Positions 22,291 to 32,778 are shown, counted from the first letter of the stretch. The stretch is 60,000 nt of DNA from Adiantum capillus-veneris (GCA_014529385.2 CM043963.1:1804001-1864000), one strand, 5' to 3'. A program made the numbers and translations. The notes: generated by a model from the letters alone, not told the origin.

Positions 22291-22676
22291 ACGACGTCAA
22301 TTTAGCCGTAGCTAGATAGCATTAGTTTAGGGTTTCTCATAGCTTATGTATCATGAGACGGATTTTATACGTCTTTTTGAACCATGTATATTATTACATT
22401 TGTCACCGCAGTTCCTTTTGCCAATCAATTCTTTCCTTTTGCCAATCAATTCTTTATGCCTATGATGTTGTACAATTGTCATTATTACATTTGCCAATCA
22501 ATTCATTTTGCCTATGATGTGTACAATTGTCAATTTTGCAAACAATGCGTCTTGTGGGTGACTATTTTGGGTCTATTATCTACCCTTGCACTTTTTTTTA
22601 AAAGTGAATCAAGTACAATATGGTTGATGGGTGGCAAGGCATTCAATGCCCTGCCACCAAAAAAAAAAAATCTCGG

Positions 22677-22933
22677 GCGTCGCTATAAGCGTCGCTATTT
22701 ATGGCTCTGTAGCGTCGCTATGAGCGTCGCTATAGTCTTCTGTGTAAATGTCGCTATAGGCGTCGCTATAAACGTCGCTATAAGCGACGCTATATAGCGA
22801 CGCTTATAGCGACGCCTATAGCGACGCATATAGCAACGCTCGTAGCGACGGTTTTAGCGACGTCGGGGGTTATAAAAACCCAGTGTATTTCCGTCGCTAA
22901 CAGTGTCACAAGAGCACACAACCTCTTGTAGTG
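22677..22933 (+). repeat. Right subterminal array, hairpin and terminal repeat of CACTA1
   Basis: About 17 copies of GCGTCGCTATA or its complement TATAGCGACGC crowd 22677-22860. Those at 22748-22827 form two 35-base arms around a 10-base loop with few mismatches. The terminus is ACCTCTTGTAGTG at 22921-22933. Confidence 0.92.
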
Positions 22934-23213
22934 TATATAATATATATATTATTTATTTGGTAGAGTCAGATATCGAGCTTGTCGGTCCAATAGGAAAAGG
23001 GTAAGAGTGATCGCCGATGAGAGGTGCACTCTAACTAGAACATTCAAGGGATTAGTTGGCTAAGCATGGGTGCCCAAGTGTGAATGGGGCGAGCTCATAT
23101 AAAAGTCAACTAAACCTAAAATTCACTCATTCTCTCATTTGTGCAATTGAAGAGTGCTCTTGCTCCATCTCCATCTTCTTCTTCTTCATCTCCTTGTGTG
23201 TGTATGTGTATGC

Positions 23214-23278
<65 letters not shown>

Positions 23279-23513
23279 ATCGAGTATTGTGGCGGCACGA
23301 CGGCAGTGAGGCGGTTGAGCACGGCGTAGCGGCGTCTCCCTCTTCTTCACGGCAAGGAATTCTCCACGACAGCAAGCGTAAAGAGGTGAGTGACACACCC
23401 TCGTCTTCTTTGAGCTTACTACTTTAGGCTAGTCACGTACTTGGAGTCATCTGTGGCTCGCACACAATGTATTGGCAAGTTCCTTGCATTGACACATGCG
23501 ACATATGCGCACA
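22934..23513 (+). repeat. 3' LTR of element B, right piece
   Basis: Continues the LTR from TATTATTTATTTGGTAGAG (matching 1755 onward) to TGCGCACA at 23513. Compared with the 5' LTR it has a much longer GA tract (23216-23248) and GT tract (23249-23274). TATA box at 23097. Confidence 0.9.
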
Positions 23514-25556
23514 ATGCTCCAGCTACATTTATGAAACTCATGGATAGTGTCTTACGTCCCTATCTTGGAAAATTTGTTGTGGTTTTCCTTGATGACATTC
23601 TCATTTGCAGTAAGATTGAAGATGAACACATAGAACACTTACGATTAGTGTTCGAACAGCTACAAGCTCACGTGTTGTATGCTAAGCAAAGCAAGTGTGA
23701 TTTCTTTAAAATAGAGATACATTACCTCGGTCATGTGCTCTCTTATTCTAGCATCAAAATGGACACTGACAATGTCGCTGCCATTCTTCAATGGCCACAT
23801 CCCAACACGGTTGAGGAGCTTCAAATATTTTTAGGCATGGCTGGATTTTATCGACAGTATATCCATGATTATGCCAAAATTTCTCTTCCTATGACGGATC
23901 AACTTAAAGAAAAAATTAAGATCTTTTCTTGGGAAGAAGCCCAAAAACGCAATTTCGAACAGCTCAAGGTATCTATAGCCACTGCTCCCATCCTAACAAT
24001 CATCGACCCACTTCAGCTGTTTGTGGTAGAGACTGATGCTAGTGATAAAGCAATTGGTGTGGTACTTCTCCAGGAGGGAAGACCTATAGCCTTTGAAAGT
24101 AAAAAGTTAGATAGAGCTCAACAAAATTATTCAGTCTATGAGAGAGAGCTCTATGCCATAATTCACGCTTTACGAAAGTGGCGACACTATTTATATGGTG
24201 CCGAGTTTGAAGTACTTTTTGACCATGAGAGTATCAAGTGGTTTACTACTCAAATGGACTTGAAGGGCCATAAAGCTAGATGGATCGAAATCCTTCAAGA
24301 TTATGATTGTAAGCTACGATATCACAAGGGGTGATATATGTAGTAGCAGATGTGCTAAGTCGGATGCCTCAGATTATTTCACTTGCTTTCACGAAAATAA
24401 AGAGTGGATTTTTAGAGTCATTACGTGGCAAGTGTGCACAAGATCAATCATATGCTTAAAGTGTGGAGTGCAGTTTTAAAAAGGGATCCCTCACACTCAC
24501 ATGTCTCTGTACAGCCAAATCAACATGTCTCTACACGTGCAGATAAAAACTCTAACATAGAGAGCTCCACCCCTACTAAGGAAGAGCTTAAGCAATGGAA
24601 GACTTTTTCCATTGATGATGGCTACTTACTCCACAAAGGTAGAGTATGTGTGCCAAAGGACTCAGACACCATGCTCCAAATCTTATTTGAGTGTCACGAT
24701 AGTCCAAGTGCTGGTCATCCAAGTATTGGTAAGATGTATGCCCTAGTTAGATGGAAATTTTATTGGTCGGGCTTACATCTTGATGTTCAAGAGTACGTAC
24801 TAAAATGCCAACAGTGCCAAGTTAATAAGGCAGAGCACCTCAAGGTAGGTGGACTTTTACATCCTTTAGAGATTCCACAAAATAAGTGGGAGAGTATCTC
24901 TATGGATTTTATAGTAGGACTACCTACTACAAATCGTGGCCATGATGCCATATGGGTAATTGTAGACCGTCTCACCAAGATGGGTCGATTCATTCCCACT
25001 AAGACTATGGTTAAGACACCGAAATTAGCACGAGCAAGCTCAAGATCGATATAAGAAGTACGCAAATGAGCATCATCATCTTGCTACTTTCGAAGAAGGA
25101 GACAAGGTTTTCCTCAAAGTTTCAGAGCATTTAGAAAGTCTGAAGACGGGAAAAGTTGGTAAACTTTTACCACGCTATTGTGGACCATTTACCATTCTCA
25201 AATGTATAGGTCAAGTGGCCTATAAGTTAGCTCTTCCATAGCACTCACGAGTTCATCATGTTTCTCATGTTAGCCATTTACGAAAACAGCTAGGACAAAA
25301 TGATAAGGTCATTGACACAGGTGTGTTAGTTGACCTTATCAAACTGCCAAGCATCCCTCATGAGCCCGAAAATAATTTGGATTCTTATGAGCTTCACACC
25401 AGACATCATGTCAGACGACAGGTGTTGGTAAAGTGGCTAGATAGACCTAAAGAAGGTTCTACATGCGAGAATGTCTCCGCACTTAAGAAACATTTTCCTA
25501 CCTTCATTTTCAAGGATGAAAATGATTCTCCAAGGGGGGGGGGGGGGGAGGGGTAA
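23514..25556 (+). pseudogene. Element A: RT C-terminal half, RNase H, integrase with core deletion, chromodomain-like end
   Basis: RT resumes with the catalytic box VVFLDDILICSK (about 23580) and the thumb LGHVLS. RNase H is at about 24000-24330 (VETDASDKAIGVVLLQ, YSVYERELYAIIHALRKWRH). The integrase zinc region is at about 24690-24830 (HDSPSAGHPSIGK, then CQQCQVNKAEH), and the core starts WESISMDFIVGLP (first catalytic D). At about 25031 the core jumps straight to AQDRYKKYANEHHHLATFEE, so the second D and the E are deleted. The C-terminus near 25404-25520 (RRQVLVKWLDRPKEGSTCEN) resembles a chromodomain. Stops at 24332, 25052 and 25239 break it. Residues 23441-23513 of the open frame are element B LTR. 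Confidence 0.88.
25533..25554 (+). other. Expanded polypurine tract at the 3' end of element A
   Basis: AAG followed by a run of about 16 G, then AGGGG, directly after the end of the A coding region. This is where the plus-strand primer and 3' LTR boundary should be. Confidence 0.6.
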
Positions 25557-26060
25557 TATAAGGACATGGGTCCTACGGGCAAGGCCACCGGCACAGCCCT
25601 AGGGGGAGGCTATAAGATAGCACGGTTGGGTGGAGACTAGCACACGCATTACCACCGCCCTTTCAATTAACCCCTCCTTGCAATGCGACACGATGTTTAG
25701 CAATCAGAGACGAGGAATCTATTAAACCCAATCTTCTTGCAGTGCAATGCGGTGGTCAATAAAAACAAGAAACAAAGGATGCAAGATAGAGAAACCCTCC
25801 CTGTAGTGCGGCGTGGTGGTCAACAACAACCAAAGATGGGGAATCTAATTGTACATCCTAAGATAATCCCTACAGTGTGACACAGAGGTCAACAACAGTC
25901 AAGGACAAAGTTTCTAAAGTCTAAACCCCCCATGTAGGGTGTCACAAGGATCAACAAAGCCAACGACGGGTGTCTAAACTCTCTCTCTCTCCCTCTTTGT
26001 AGTGTGACATGTGGGTCAATAGAGCCAAAGAGAGGGCCATAATTTGCAAATTAACACTGA
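25555..26060 (+). repeat. Putative 3' LTR of element A with 62-bp degenerate tandem repeat
   Basis: Follows the purine tract. From about 25676 to 26030 a unit of about 62 bp recurs six times, each with a core like TGYAGTGYGACRYGGTGGTCAAYAA followed by a purine-rich half. No second LTR copy is in the window, so the LTR assignment is by position only and its end is not placed. Confidence 0.5.
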
Positions 26061-26379
26061 GGTGTGAGCAATGCTCCACAAAAATAGTGCTAACAAAGAC
26101 AAAGTTAGAGAAAAAAAAAAAGAAGTAGCATAAATGATTACATGTGGCTACTTGCTCTATCTCTATCTCTATTGCAAGCGTCGTATTTGCGACAGTTTGA
26201 ATGAACTATCGCGACGCTTTTTTTATAGAGAAAAACATATTTTGATCGAAATATATTTCGATTGAAATATTATTTTTTTGGATATGCACGTACAATATAG
26301 ATATACAGTATATAATACCAAATTATACGTACAATTTTTGTTATGCAGGCATATAAATGCAACTTAGACACCAATTATG
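26061..26379 (+). other. AT-rich spacer with short inverted repeats, no gene
   Basis: Contains a small stem (AAGCGTCG at 26177, CGACGCTT at 26212) and the 18-bp perfect palindrome ATCGAAATATATTTCGAT at 26245-26262. Nothing coding is seen. Confidence 0.6.
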
Positions 26380-27010
26380 ATAGTTAACATGCCTAGTATG
26401 CTCACCAACATGCTGCATATGCTGCTTAGCACAATGTTTATGCTAGTTAGCATTCCTAGTATGCAAAGTAGCATGCTGAGTATGTTGTTTAACATAATGA
26501 TTATGCTAGCTACCTTTCCTAATATGATAACTAGCATAAATGTGTATGCTTGTTAGCACATTCTATGCTTTTTAGAATACCTAGTATGCTAATGACAATG
26601 CTATGTATGATTTGCATAACTGGTATGCTAATCAGCACACCTATTATTCTTGTTAGCATTCAAGCTATGCTAGTCAAAACCTAGTCCATGCTAGTTATCA
26701 TACTTTTTATTCTACTTAGCACAATTCTATGTAGTTTAGTATACCTCATATGCTAAATAGCAAATTGATTATGCTTCTTAGAATAGCTTGTATGCTAGTT
26801 AGCATCTTGGGTATTCTAATCAAAACATTTCCATGCTAGTTAGCATATATGCTATGCTTTTTAGAATTCCTAATGAGCATGTTAGCATAACTTGTATGCT
26901 AGTTAGCACACCATGTATACTAGTTAGCCCACATGCTACGTTATTTACATGTTCTTGTTGGCACACTGAGTATGCTAGCTATCATACTTATTATGCTAAT
27001 GAAAACACTA
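26380..27010 (+). repeat. Degenerate AT-rich minisatellite built on TATGCTAGTTAGCA
   Basis: More than 20 diverged copies of a unit of roughly 25-30 bp with the core TATGCTAGTTAGCAYAC fill this stretch. The core is itself nearly palindromic (GCTAGTTAGC). Copies differ by substitutions and small indels, so the array is old. No coding potential. Confidence 0.85.
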
Positions 27011-27180
27011 TAAATGGTATTCAATACACCCCATTACATGCATGTTAGGATGTTGAATGTGCTATTTAACACTTTGATTTGTTTTCATGAACATTCCGAA
27101 TGTACTAGGTAGCAATCTGTATATTCTTATTTGGGTCCTAGTAAACATCCTAACCAAGTCTAGATATTGTAGGTTTAGCT

Positions 27181-28816
27181 ATTTCACAAATTCAACAAAA
27201 AACATCCAAATTGCAAGATTGGCATGAGAACGTTGAGATATTGAAGCCATTCTTTTGCAGGTGGCTGAAGTATAAATACACATGTTATTGCAAATACCAT
27301 ATGTAGATGTCCTTTTTAAAAGACTCAATGAACCACATGCGCTCTCGTGCCTTTGGGCTGCATGATTGGGGATGTGATTGTCCATGCAATATATGTGCCA
27401 CAGGCGAGAACATTAGCAAGGGTTGTATAGCTTCACATCACACGTTCAAAGGTGTCACACAAATATGAGAGTTGGTTTTCTCTCTCGAGCCAGCAGATGC
27501 AGTTTTCCATAGAAGAGAATGCATGGTTGGAAATTGTAAGATATGTGGAGTCAAGAGGTTAAAATTATGTTTCTTGGAGATAGCAAAGCTAGGTAAGACT
27601 ATTACTATGAAAATATTTTCATATGTAGAAGCAAAAGACAAGCATGGAAACATTTTTTTAAAAAAGATCTTTTGCATATAGAAATGCAATGTTGGGAGTT
27701 TTTGCAACTCTTGAAGACCAAGTTGAAGCTCTTCGTCGCTCATACTATGTAGCTTGATGGCAAGGACAACAATTCAAGGATTGTCTACTTTGGTTTTCGG
27801 GTGATGTTGTTGTCTCAATTGTTGATTTTGTCAATAATTATGCATTCAAAGAGCAAAATGAGATTCAGTCAATGCATTGATACTTTAGTCAAGTAACCAT
27901 TTTTGTACACATAACGTACTACCACAAGGAAGGGGAGGTAGTCAAAACAATCCACTTCTTCATATCAGATGACAAGGTGCATGACACATTGTTTGTGCAA
28001 CATTGGTTTATGCTACACCGTGACTGGTTACAACAAGAGTGTGTCACTCCTATGCAACATTGGGTGTGGGACGATGGTGTGGCCTTGCAGTTCAAGGGAG
28101 CCATGCCTTTCTATTTTGTTGCAAGATATGGTGGACTCACAGGTATTAGGATGAGCTGGTTCTTCTTTGGATCAGGGTATGGCAAGGATGAGCATGATGG
28201 TGTAGGATCATTTGTGAAAATAACCTTGACCCACGAGTAACTAAAACCGCATGGAGCTATTTTACAATGTGCAGTAGATGTGGTTGCTTATTGCCAAGCC
28301 AGCTTGTCACAAGGAGCCCCTGCATCATATCCTTCAAAAGAAAGGGAACATGTCCATGTGTTCTGGGAGGTTAAAGAGGGGGATGTGAACAGGGAAGTCA
28401 AGTAGAATTGTGCCACTGTGGCAAAATCTTGCTCTCTGCATGCTTTCCATGGTCACAACCCTCATGATCCAACTACCCTTCCAACAAGAAACTTGGCATG
28501 CTTCTATGATGCATGCATGCACAGAAGGTGGAATTGTTGCATCAGTAAATCTCATGTACAGGTTTGGGATTATCATATTTTGTTGTCATTACCGGATGAG
28601 ATTTTGGTGGATTCCGAGACAATAGATGAAGTTCTTACATATGAAGTTTTGACAAAGGAAGTTGTTGTCTATGATGGCTTCACATATGAGGGACATCATG
28701 ATGTGCTAAGTAGAGCTCTATGTCTTGGCAACACTTTTACAATAAATCCAGATGTTTCAACCAATGCCGAGGATGTGGATTTCTACCTCGTCAAGTGTGT
28801 TGCAGCAAAGGAGTAA
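27181..28816 (+). pseudogene. Broken gene of an unassigned repetitive plant protein family (possible transposase-like)
   Basis: Fragments in changing plus frames form one protein-like series: FFCRWLKYKYTCYCKYHM (about 27250-27300), WGCDCPCNICATGENISKGC (about 27360-27420), RRECMVGNCKICGVKRLKLC (about 27510-27570), VTIFVHITYYHKEGEVVKTI, DDKVHDTLFVQHWFMLHRDW, HWVWDDGVALQFKGAMPFYF (about 28050-28120), FFFGSGYGKDEHDGVGSFVK (about 28160-28220), then to 28816 ending FYLVKCVAAKE. Paired cysteines suggest zinc binding, and the spaced acidic residues in WDDG and DEHDGVG resemble an RNase H-like DDE arrangement. I recall similar uncharacterised repetitive proteins in plants but cannot name the family. 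Many stops show it is dead. Confidence 0.6.
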
Positions 28817-29144
28817 AAATGAATGACTAAGTGAAAAGTATTTTTGTGGATTTTTCTTGGAGTGCATTCATACAATCTTTAGGAGGCTTGCATGAATAGG
28901 TCTATATAAAAAATAGGGGATATGCATAATGGTAAGGAAAATTATGGTAACAGCGAGTCAATGTACATAGCATACTTAGGCAAATAATGTACAACTGAGT
29001 ATAGATATTGAAATAAATACCAAAACATAAAACACCAATTGTTAGGCCCTTTATACAATGAGATACTTGCACACAAATGGATCACAATATATTTTTATTT
29101 TTATTTTATTTATTTTTATCTTTTTGTCCAACTAGCCCAATGAC
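28817..29144 (+). other. AT-rich spacer, no gene
   Basis: No coding signal. TGTTAGGCCC at 29040 could be one end of an old minus-strand LTR whose other end would be near the C-run at 31541, split by element D. This is tentative. Confidence 0.35.
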
Positions 29145-29453
29145 TGTTAGGGTAAGCCCACGCTTGTGGCACCACAAGGGAAAAGCCCCTAGCGCTTGGA
29201 TGGCTATTAAGCTGCCACACCTCTTCACAAAGAGCATTCCACATAGCAGGCTATGTGGCACACTCCCATGGCTTATTCTACTTCTATATCTATAGCCCTT
29301 CTTGTACACAATTTCCAACCACATTTGAATTAATGCTAGTCTAGCACTTTTGTACAAACTCTTGTCGATTGTCTATATCCTAATTAAGTGATTATTAGCA
29401 GAATCATGTAATTATGAATGCTACTAACGTACATCCTCCATAGCTATTAATCA
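29145..29453 (+). repeat. Left LTR of element D
   Basis: Starts TGTTAGGGTAAGCC. Near-identical to 31056-31370 except at the last dozen bases, so the exact right edge is uncertain. No convincing primer site follows. Confidence 0.78.
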
Positions 29454-29920
29454 AATTATCTTCGGCCCATTGGTGACACACCTTGCTCGCCATCCCTTTT
29501 TTCTTTGCAAGTGCCTCAGTTAGTTCCGCGCTATGCACCTACCCAAGCTGTGGTCATTCACTACTGCTCGTTGCCCGGTGACGGTCCACCAACCTCATCT
29601 AGTAGCTTCAATCCCTGAGCATGAGGCCCTTGTAGCCCGCTGTTTTCTACTGGCTGTGCTACTCAATCTACTGTCGTCTTCACCTACAGGCGACATCAAT
29701 CAAGGGCTCTGAAGTCTTGCAGGTAACGCTGCCTAATTAGCTCTACATCATCAACGCTATCATCTGCTACCTTTTCCACTTACTACATCGTTAAATTCAG
29801 CTGCCGATTCTTGTCATCATCAGCGAATTCCCTCTGGTTCATGTGCCCAGTGCTAATTGTCCATACATACACATATGCTTGCGGCCCTGCTCAACCCGCT
29901 ACTCCACTTTTTTGTGTGTG

Positions 29921-30046
29921 CTTGATTGCCTTGCAGACTCTACCACCATGCAGGTTCGCAACAGCTTTTGGCCTCCTTTGCCTCGCTTGATTGCCTTGCA
30001 GACTATACCACCATGCAGGTTCGCAACAGCTTTTGGCCACCACTAC
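29921..30046 (+). repeat. 65-bp tandem duplication inside element D
   Basis: CTTGATTGCCTTGCAGACT starts at 29921 and again at 29986. Both units continue through CACCATGCAGGTTCGCAAC with few differences. Confidence 0.93.
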
Positions 30047-31055
30047 CGGCCTCATTGATAACTGCGGCTTTTACAGCTCGGTCCTTGCTACTCATCAATT
30101 TCTTACATTGTCACCTCCCTTCCCACGCTCTTAGCTTTACAGCTCCAAGGGGAGCATAACTCGGTGCTCCATTTCTGAATTGATGCTCAGTTAACAAACT
30201 TGGTTCACACACAACACCCAAGTAATTTCATACCAAAAGCTTTACAAAGCCCCTATTCTCGCAACAAAAATAAAGGAAAATTGCAACCATCAAGCAATCC
30301 TTCAAAGAATTTTTCTTTGAGCTCCAAAGCTTTAACGGTTGTGAAGAGGTACTTCTTGAGAGAGAGGAGTGACTTCACACTCGGTCCATTTTTTAGAATC
30401 CCATTATGCATGCAATAAATGAATGCATTTGTATATACTTCCAAAGGGTTCTAGACATTGCCCGTACAAACTCGAATGCGGTAAGACCACCCTTGCATTT
30501 AATCTTTCACATGAGCACACTACACAACATGTATGAGTACTTTCACCTAAGCACAAGCACACACATAAGCATATTCCTTGGAATGTATGCTTACTTCATG
30601 ATGTTAGCCATAAAGGCCACACCCTCGACAAACTGGACCAATGAAGATCAAGATCTATATTAACATGAAGATCGTGAAGAAGACGTTGACACATGACGAA
30701 GCTCTCGACATGAAGATGAAGACGGTGAAGGGGGCGATATCGACAATCCTTCAAACTAAAACCCATGAATGAATTTTGTATCATCCTAGGTCATTAGAGA
30801 ACCTATCTTAAGTCTCTTTTGTGAACCATAGTGATGAATCCAGTAGAGAACCGCTATGATGTGTCATGAGGCATTGAACCATGGTTGTTGAATCCGCTGA
30901 GAATCGCCACGATGTATCCATTTGGGAAAAGTGTTAAATCCAGTGAGAACCAACGTGTTGAATCAGGGTAGCTGAATCCTATAAACCTATGAGTGTTTTA
31001 TGACAAAAACAAAACGACTTGTATTTTGTCCCAAGCTTTGGCTTAAGGGGGCAAT

Positions 31056-31370
31056 CGTTAGGGTAAAAGCCCATGCTTGTGGCACCACACGGGAAAATCC
31101 CCTAGCACTTGCATGGCTATTAGCTGCCACACCTCTTCACAAAGAGCATTCCACATAGCAGGCTATGTGGCACACTCCCATGGCTTATTCTACTTCTATA
31201 TCTATAGCCCTTCTTGTACACAATTTCCAACCACTTTTGAATTAATGCTAGTCTAGCACTTTTGTACAAACTCTTGTCTATTGTCTATATCCTAATTAAG
31301 TGATTATTAGCAGAATCATGTACTTATTGAATGCTACTAGCGTACATCCTCCATAGCTATTAACCTTACA
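31056..31370 (+). repeat. Right LTR of element D
   Basis: Starts CGTTAGGG (first base changed from T) after a purine tract and ends TTAACCTTACA before the ATGAA flank. Confidence 0.8.
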
Positions 31371-31375
31371 ATGAA

Positions 31376-32212
31376 TAGCTAGCTAAGGATTTCAAGAAGA
31401 TATGGGAAAAGTCCCATAACTCACACACCCCTATGTACAATAAAAAAGTAAGGATAAACATAGTGTTTATGTTATTTTTCTTGGGTGATGTAGCTCACTA
31501 TGGCAAATATGGATAGCCAAAAAAGGGATATCATATAGCACCCCCCCCCCCCCCCTCAAGATAATGGTACATTCATGTACCATTTATCTGAATGATTTAT
31601 TCACACATCTATAGCATGTAGATCTTGTAACGGAAGTCTTTGTCTACTTTCATATGTCTTGTAGGACCTATGCTTTATGATTATAAAACCTTGTGCATCA
31701 TTGCTTTTTCCACTATGAATATGATGTAAACGATCGATTGCTCTTTCTCTTGTGCCAAGTTGATGCATCTTCTACGATGTTCAAGAGCTAATCTTTGAAT
31801 TCTAGATCATAAAACTCATTGAACCTGGGTAAGCTCATCAAGTCAAAAATTACATCACTTTCATTATTTAGGAAACCTTGGTCCATGCCTCTAACTGCTA
31901 TCAAACGTTGTTGCAAAAACTTTACCACATAAGTGGACAACAGACCAAAGTTTCTATTGCTTCCAGCACATTAGAAGAGAATGAATTTTGGTAAGGACTA
32001 CCACAAGATCCACATGTATCAATCTCCAAGTTTTACATCCATGAAGGATCCAAAAGAATCACAATGTAAGACCTCCAAATACCAAAGAACCAAATATAGA
32101 AAATTTGGAAACATCCAAAACTTAAGAGAGTATAGTGCCCAAGGTGAAAGGTATATGTGAAGAGAGGAGAGGTTGACTTTGGAGAGGTGGAACCCAATGT
32201 TAAGTTGATTGG
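31376..32212. other. Old repetitive spacer with a 17-base C run, no gene
   Basis: C homopolymer at 31541-31557 (G-run on the minus strand, possibly the purine tract of a minus-strand element) and a short palindrome ATGGTACATTCATGTACCAT near 31565. No domain is recognised on either strand. It is the left flank of element E and continues at 43202. Confidence 0.45.
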
Positions 32213-32746
32213 TGTAGCAGGCTACAATGTCACTTTCTCAGGACACAGTTACAGTTAGTACAGTTGGTCTGGTCTGTTCACACTGGACGGACACGTGGCA
32301 GGGATACGGATGGTGGCCTAGTGGACATGTGGCCAGGTCACACTTAGCTGGCTGACATTTATGGGCCGTTGGTGGCTCTTTATGATTGTATCTATGAGTA
32401 GTAGCCGTTGGGTCATTATCATTATCTTATCTTTACGTAGTCGTCTACATAGAGTCCTAGACGGAGCACATTAGCACCATCCCTGCACATCTGAGCCTCG
32501 ACAATCCCATTGTACCTGTGAGTCCTGGGCTGGAGCTGAGAGTGCTGCCATGCCAGAGTCTGTACACGGTTCTTTGAGCTAGTCGAGTCCACATGTTCTA
32601 GTCCACTATTGTGTCTCTGTTGTTATCCATTGTTTCTGTGTTTCATTCTGTTTGAGAGAGTTCCATTTGTTGGAGTGAGATTGTCTCGTACATTGCACTG
32701 AGGGGCACCCACACTGTAGAGAGCACGACATATTATCCGCGCTACA
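32213..32746 (+). repeat. 5' LTR of element E (534 bp)
   Basis: Aligns without gaps to 42668-43201 with 12 differences by eye, 11 of them transitions. Confidence 0.96.
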
Positions 32747-32759
32747 GGTGCTCTCATTT

Positions 32760-32778
32760 TGGCGATCACGGTGGGACC
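32760..32778 (+). other. Possible primer binding site of element E
   Basis: TGGCGATCACGGTGGGACC lies 13 bases after the LTR end and begins with the obligatory TGG. The tRNA partner is not identified; an arginine tRNA is plausible for the Tat group but unverified. Confidence 0.45.

Larger units (their letters stand above)
15645..22933 (+). mobile_element. CACTA1: En/Spm-type DNA transposon inserted in the 3' LTR of element B
   Basis: The right end is a perfect CACTA terminus (complement of CACTACAAGAGG, ending 22933); the left end is CTACAAGAGG with its first two bases changed. The 3-bp duplication TAT (15642-15644 and 22934-22936) flanks it, and both sides are element B LTR text. Inside are GCGACGCT-type subterminal arrays, a CT/CA-rich leader, a captured host gene fragment, TNP2 transposase and a Ptta/En/Spm-type second protein, all on the plus strand. 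Length 7289 bp. Confidence 0.94.
1727..23513 (+). mobile_element. Element B: large non-autonomous LTR retrotransposon (gag-protease only) with two nested insertions
   Basis: The element begins TGTTAACCC and ends TGCGCACA, flanked by the perfect 5-bp duplication ATGCT (1722-1726 and 23514-23518). The 5' LTR is 1727-2281; the 3' LTR starts at 15601 directly after a polypurine tract and is split by CACTA1. Between the LTRs are a tRNA-Asp-like primer site, a long gag, two CCHC-type knuckles and an aspartic protease. No reverse transcriptase, RNase H or integrase is found in the B-derived internal sequence. Without copia element C (5374 bp plus its 5-bp duplication) and CACTA1 (7289 bp plus 3 bp), B would be about 9.1 kb. 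The primer site resembles that of Tat/Athila elements; the lineage call is an inference. Confidence 0.88.
29145..31370 (+). mobile_element. Element D: small LTR retrotransposon without recognisable pol
   Basis: Two direct copies of a 310-bp sequence (29145-29453 and 31056-31370; both contain GCACTTTTGTACAAACTC and CATCCTCCATAGC) bracket 1.6 kb. TTAAGGGGGCAA lies just before the right copy and looks like a polypurine tract. Flanks are ATGAC (29140-29144) and ATGAA (31371-31375), a 4-of-5 target duplication. The interior has only short frames and none matches gag, protease, RT or integrase, so it is a non-autonomous element or a heavily deleted one. Confidence 0.75.

Noticed and set aside
26380-27010. 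CRISPR-like regular repeat
   Set aside because: Units are contiguous and degenerate with no unique spacers, and this is plant nuclear DNA.
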